This document shows, in pieces, positions 6,971-9,609 of a stretch of DNA of 9,609 bases. This DNA comes from Candidatus Poseidoniaceae archaeon (lineage in GTDB: Archaea > Thermoplasmatota > Poseidoniia > Poseidoniales > Poseidoniaceae), in assembly GCA_013330925.1 (NCBI GenBank), contig DUHJ01000107.1:1-9609 (forward strand), in the 5' to 3' direction. Within the stretch, counting starts at the first letter, position 1. Each line of letters starts with the position of its first letter. A program made the translations under genes and the position numbers. Below the pieces are notes generated by a model. The model was given only the letters and a program-made list of their open reading frames with translations. It ran no database searches and was not told the DNA's origin.

Positions 6971-8262
6971 TTCGCGACGTCTCCAATGCCTTGCACGCCG
7001 AGGCCAGCCAGCATCTTGTGGGTGGCGTCAATTCGCCTGTTCGGGCCTTCAAATCGGTGCATGGAACCCCCATCTACGTCAAAGATGCACAAGGCGCGGT
7101 CCTGACGGATGCCGACAACAACGTGCTCGTGGACTTCGTGCAGTCTTGGGGCCCTCTGATCCACGGCCATGCGCATCCCTCCGTGCTCAGAGCGGTCACC
7201 AAAACCATGGCCCGCGGAACGTCGTATGGCGCGCCTCATGTGGGCGAAATTCGCCTCGCTCGCAAGGTCAAATCCAGGTTCCCGCTGGTGGACCTCGTCC
7301 GCTTCGTGTCCTCGGGAACCGAGGCGGTGATGAGCGCCATTCGTCTTGCGCGAGGGTTCACCGGCCGTGATACGGTGCTCAAGTTCGAAGGGTGCTACCA
7401 CGGCCACGTCGACGCCCTGATGGTCAAAGCAGGGAGTGGCCTTGCCACCTTTGGCATCGCCAGCAGTCCAGGGATTCCTGCGTCCACGGTGGAAACCACC
7501 GTGGTGGCTTCGTTGGATGACGAAGACATGGTGGACCACATTTTTGCAGAACATGGGGCGGACATGGCGGCGGTTGTCATCGAACCCATGCCCGCCAACA
7601 ACGGCCTGCTCGTGCAGCGTCCAGAATTCCTGCAGCACCTTCGCACACGGTGCGATGAACACGGTGCCCTGCTCATCTTCGACGAGGTCATCACCGGTTT
7701 CCGTTTCCGCGAGGGTGGAATCACCGGCCACCTCGGCGTCACGCCGGACTTGGTCGCCCTTGGGAAGGTCATCGGCGGCGGATTGCCGGTGGGTGCCTAC
7801 GGTGGCCCAGCTCACATCATGCAAGCCTTGGCCCCCCTCGGTCCAGTGTACCAAGCGGGAACCTTGTCGGGCAACCCCTTGGCGATGGCCGCAGGATGTG
7901 CGACGTTGGACCTGCTTGACGATGAAGCCCACGCGCACCTCGACGCCTTGGGCGAGTTGTTGGAGCGTCGGGTGTCTGTGGTGCTGGAACGGCACGGCCA
8001 TCCAATGCGGCTGGTGCGTCAAGCCAGCCTGTTCTGGCTCTCTCCTGGAGGCGACGCCCCGCCACGGCGCTCGGACCTGATCCCCGGCGATGCCGGTGTC
8101 CTGTATGCCGACGTCCACCAAGGTCTGCTGGAGCGGGGCTACATGTTGGCCCCGTCCGCCTACGAGGTCGGTTTCTTGTCCACGGCCCATCGAAGCGAAC
8201 ACATCGAAGGATTTGTGGCCGCGCTCGACGAGGTCTTGACGGCGCTGGAGGTGAAGTCATGA
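6967..8262 (+). CDS. hemL: Glutamate-1-semialdehyde 2,1-aminomutase
   Basis: HemL is a PLP enzyme that shifts the amino group of glutamate-1-semialdehyde, the product of HemA, to give 5-aminolevulinate. The protein has 431 residues, as expected. It begins with the family pattern (GGVNSPVRAFKSV at about 19-31). It also shows the substrate/cofactor region SSGTEAVMSAIRLARGFTGR, the YHGHVDALMVKAGSG stretch typical of HemL rather than other class III aminotransferases, IFDEVITGFR, and the PLP-binding K267 in LGKVIGGGLPVGAYGG. The QAGTLSGNPLAMAAG segment near the C-terminal side is also typical. Because HemA makes an unstable aldehyde handed directly to HemL, their presence in one operon fits well. 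The gene overlaps hemB by 4 bases (ATGA) and hemE by 4 bases (ATGA). Confidence 0.97.
   Translation: MIRDVSNALHAEASQHLVGGVNSPVRAFKSVHGTPIYVKDAQGAVLTDADNNVLVDFVQSWGPLIHGHAHPSVLRAVTKTMARGTSYGAPHVGEIRLARKVKSRFPLVDLVRFVSSGTEAVMSAIRLARGFTGRDTVLKFEGCYHGHVDALMVKAGSGLATFGIASSPGIPASTVETTVVASLDDEDMVDHIFAEHGADMAAVVIEPMPANNGLLVQRPEFLQHLRTRCDEHGALLIFDEVITGFRFREGGITGHLGVTPDLVALGKVIGGGLPVGAYGGPAHIMQALAPLGPVYQAGTLSGNPLAMAAGCATLDLLDDEAHAHLDALGELLERRVSVVLERHGHPMRLVRQASLFWLSPGGDAPPRRSDLIPGDAGVLYADVHQGLLERGYMLAPSAYEVGFLSTAHRSEHIEGFVAALDEVLTALEVKS
8247..8254 (+). promoter_or_regulatory. hemE Shine-Dalgarno (extended match)
   Basis: GGAGGTGA at 8247-8254 is a full complement to the usual 16S rRNA 3' tail. Its GGAGG core ends 7 bases before ATG 8259, and it lies in the last codons of hemL. 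Confidence 0.75.
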
Positions 8263-9290
8263 ACGGACGGGAACGCATGTTGGCGGCGTTGCGTCATGAG
8301 CCCGTGGACCGACCTCCGGTCTGGTTCATGCGCCAGGCAGGCCGCCACCTGCCGGAATACAGAGCCTTGGCTGAACAGGCCGACTTCTGGACTCGATGCA
8401 AGGACCTGGACCTGTGCACCACCATCACGTCACAACCGATTGAGCGGTATCCGCAACTGGACGCCGCCATCGTGTTCAGCGACATCCTCACCCCGTTGCC
8501 TTCGTTGGGCTACGAGGTCGAATACGGCGGCGGCATTCGCATCACGCCGTTTTCCTTCGACGAGGTGGAATCGTGGCCGACCTTCGACGCCAGGACGCAC
8601 GCACCATGGGCTGCGGACGCGCTCGCCGCACTGCCCGACGTGTTGCCCCGTGACGTGGCTCGCCTCGGCTTTGCGGGCTGCCCATGGACGGTGGGGTTGT
8701 ACCTGATTGCTGGAGGAACCGGCGACAAGGAATTCGTCAACACCCGAGCCAAAATCCACGCTGAACCCGAAGCGGCCATGCGTCTGTTCATGCGCCTTGG
8801 CGACATCCTCGGCGACCTGCTCGCCGATCAAGTCGTGCACGGAGGAGCCGATGCGGTCCAACTCTTCGACACCTGGGCGGGCCTGCTGGACGAAGCCACC
8901 TACCGTCGCTTTGCCCTCCCGGCCACGGCCCGAGCCATCGAAGTCTTCCGAGCACGGTGCCCTTCACGCACGCCGTTGGTCCATTACGCCAAGGCTTCAG
9001 GCCACTTGCACCAAGCGATCATGGAGCTCGACATCGACGTGCTGTCGCTCGATTGGCGGGACAACCTGCAAAGGTATCGAGCGGAACATGGGGATCGCCT
9101 TGTCCTCCAAGGCAACCTCGACCCGACCTTCATGCACGGTTCGCCTGAAGCGGCCGTCAGCGCAGCGGAAGCGGTGCTTGAGGCCGCTGGGGATGCGCCG
9201 GGGTACATCTTCAACCTCGGGCACGGCTTTGCGCCAAGCGCACGCATCGAATGCGTCGAAGCGGTCCTCCGAACCGTGGAGGGGCGGTGA
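8259..9290 (+). CDS. hemE: Uroporphyrinogen III decarboxylase
   Basis: HemE removes the four acetate carboxyls of uroporphyrinogen III to form coproporphyrinogen III. The 343-residue protein has the usual length and start. The signature PVWFMRQAGRHLPEYR at about 20-35 holds the substrate-binding arginines. D75 in IVFSDIL is the central pyrrole-NH-binding Asp, Y148 in PWTVGLYLIAG matches the conserved active-site Tyr, and H322 in FNLGHG matches the conserved His. QLFDTWAGLL and LQGNLDP are further family blocks. HemE commits uroporphyrinogen to coproporphyrin and protoporphyrin. The siroheme branch does not use it, so its presence argues for a protoporphyrin-type heme route. It overlaps hemL by 4 bases, and its TGA shares one base with the hemF ATG. 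Confidence 0.97.
   Translation: MNGRERMLAALRHEPVDRPPVWFMRQAGRHLPEYRALAEQADFWTRCKDLDLCTTITSQPIERYPQLDAAIVFSDILTPLPSLGYEVEYGGGIRITPFSFDEVESWPTFDARTHAPWAADALAALPDVLPRDVARLGFAGCPWTVGLYLIAGGTGDKEFVNTRAKIHAEPEAAMRLFMRLGDILGDLLADQVVHGGADAVQLFDTWAGLLDEATYRRFALPATARAIEVFRARCPSRTPLVHYAKASGHLHQAIMELDIDVLSLDWRDNLQRYRAEHGDRLVLQGNLDPTFMHGSPEAAVSAAEAVLEAAGDAPGYIFNLGHGFAPSARIECVEAVLRTVEGR
9278..9282 (+). promoter_or_regulatory. hemF Shine-Dalgarno
   Basis: GGAGG at 9278-9282 in the hemE end lies 7 bases before ATG 9290, supporting that start for the cut hemF gene. Confidence 0.75.
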
Positions 9291-9609
9291 TGCGCCAGCG
9301 CATGATCGACCTCGTTCATGCCGAACAGGACCGCATTTGTGCGGCTTTGCAAGGCATCGACGGCGGTGAACCCCGTGAAGACGTGTGGACGCGAGAAGGC
9401 GGTGGCGGAGGCCGCAGCCGCGTGTTCAGCGAAGGTAAGGTGTTCGAGAAGGCCGGTGTGAACGTCAGCGTCGTGCACGGGACCTTGCGGCCTGAAGCCG
9501 CACGTGCCATGGGCGGCGGACAAGCATTGGGCGATGACGAGGATTTGGATTTCTTCGCCACGGGCCTGAGTTTGGTGCTTCACCCGTGGAACCCAATGGC
9601 GCCCACCGT
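9290..9609 (+). CDS. hemF: Oxygen-dependent coproporphyrinogen III oxidase, 3'-truncated
   Basis: HemF uses O2 to decarboxylate two propionates of coproporphyrinogen III, giving protoporphyrinogen IX. The frame runs open to the window edge, with 106 complete codons visible. Recognition rests on the N-terminal blocks: W..EGGGGGRSRV at about 33-45, GKVFEKAGVNVSVVHG at about 49-64, and SLVLHPWNPMAPT at the cut end, all matching the beginning of the E. coli HemF sequence (about 300 aa in full). The start at ATG 9290 overlaps the hemE stop by one base (TGATG) and has a correctly spaced ribosome site. The substrate- and O2-handling residues of the C-terminal two thirds are beyond the edge, so integrity cannot be judged. 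It is not the radical-SAM type (HemN), which lacks these blocks. Confidence 0.92.
   Translation, partial: MRQRMIDLVHAEQDRICAALQGIDGGEPREDVWTREGGGGGRSRVFSEGKVFEKAGVNVSVVHGTLRPEAARAMGGGQALGDDEDLDFFATGLSLVLHPWNPMAPT

Noticed and set aside
6919..8202. Long open frame on the minus strand opposite hemL (427 codons)
   Set aside because: It lies fully opposite a clear hemL, is rich in His/Arg/Gln without recognisable domains, and is expected from third-position GC bias.
1..9609. tRNA, rRNA, CRISPR, insertion sequences or prophage traces
   Set aside because: Reading both strands I saw no such signatures; the window is filled by the genes listed.

Overview
The window is a GC-rich, gene-dense stretch (roughly 60% GC by eye) with every gene on the + strand and almost no intergenic space. 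It reads as chromosomal DNA of a free-living aerobic prokaryote. My best guess is a marine Euryarchaeota group II (Poseidoniales) genome. The reason is the C-terminal tail of the first protein (NGYTWRTMEDGSTLWWTGSSW), which looks like Trp-rich tails I associate with surface proteins of that group. This assignment comes from memory of the motif, not from a search, and a bacterium (for example an actinobacterium, whose DUF2510 tails look similar) is not excluded.

Layout: (1) 1-1284, the 3' part of a membrane-anchored surface protein with repeated fasciclin (FAS1) domains, one transmembrane helix and a Trp-rich tail. (2) About 1338-2846, a SelO/YdiU-family pseudokinase (protein AMPylator). (3) 2847-2943, a 97-base gap holding an imperfect hairpin and a strong ribosome-binding site. 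(4) 2944-9609, a tightly coupled heme operon in the order hemA - hemC/hemD fusion - hemB - hemL - hemE - hemF, with hemF cut by the window edge. Successive hem genes overlap by 1 to 10 bases, and each start has a GAGG or GGAGG core ending exactly 7 bases upstream.

Together the hem genes encode all seven steps from glutamyl-tRNA(Glu) to protoporphyrinogen IX: GluTR (HemA) and GSA aminomutase (HemL) make 5-aminolevulinate. HemB makes porphobilinogen, the HemC half makes hydroxymethylbilane, the HemD half closes it to uroporphyrinogen III, HemE decarboxylates to coproporphyrinogen III, and HemF oxidises that with O2 to protoporphyrinogen IX. This is the protoporphyrin-dependent route. If the host is an archaeon this is unusual, because most heme-making archaea go through siroheme (Ahb enzymes). 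The last steps (HemG/HemY-type oxidase and ferrochelatase HemH) are not in the window and may lie downstream.

Points worth a second look are the HemC-HemD fusion with a divergent HemC active-site loop, loss of a normally conserved Glu next to the catalytic Cys of HemA, a SelO whose C-terminal Cys seems to have lost its usual disulfide partner, and the uniform Shine-Dalgarno spacing that moves the hemA start to a GTG.
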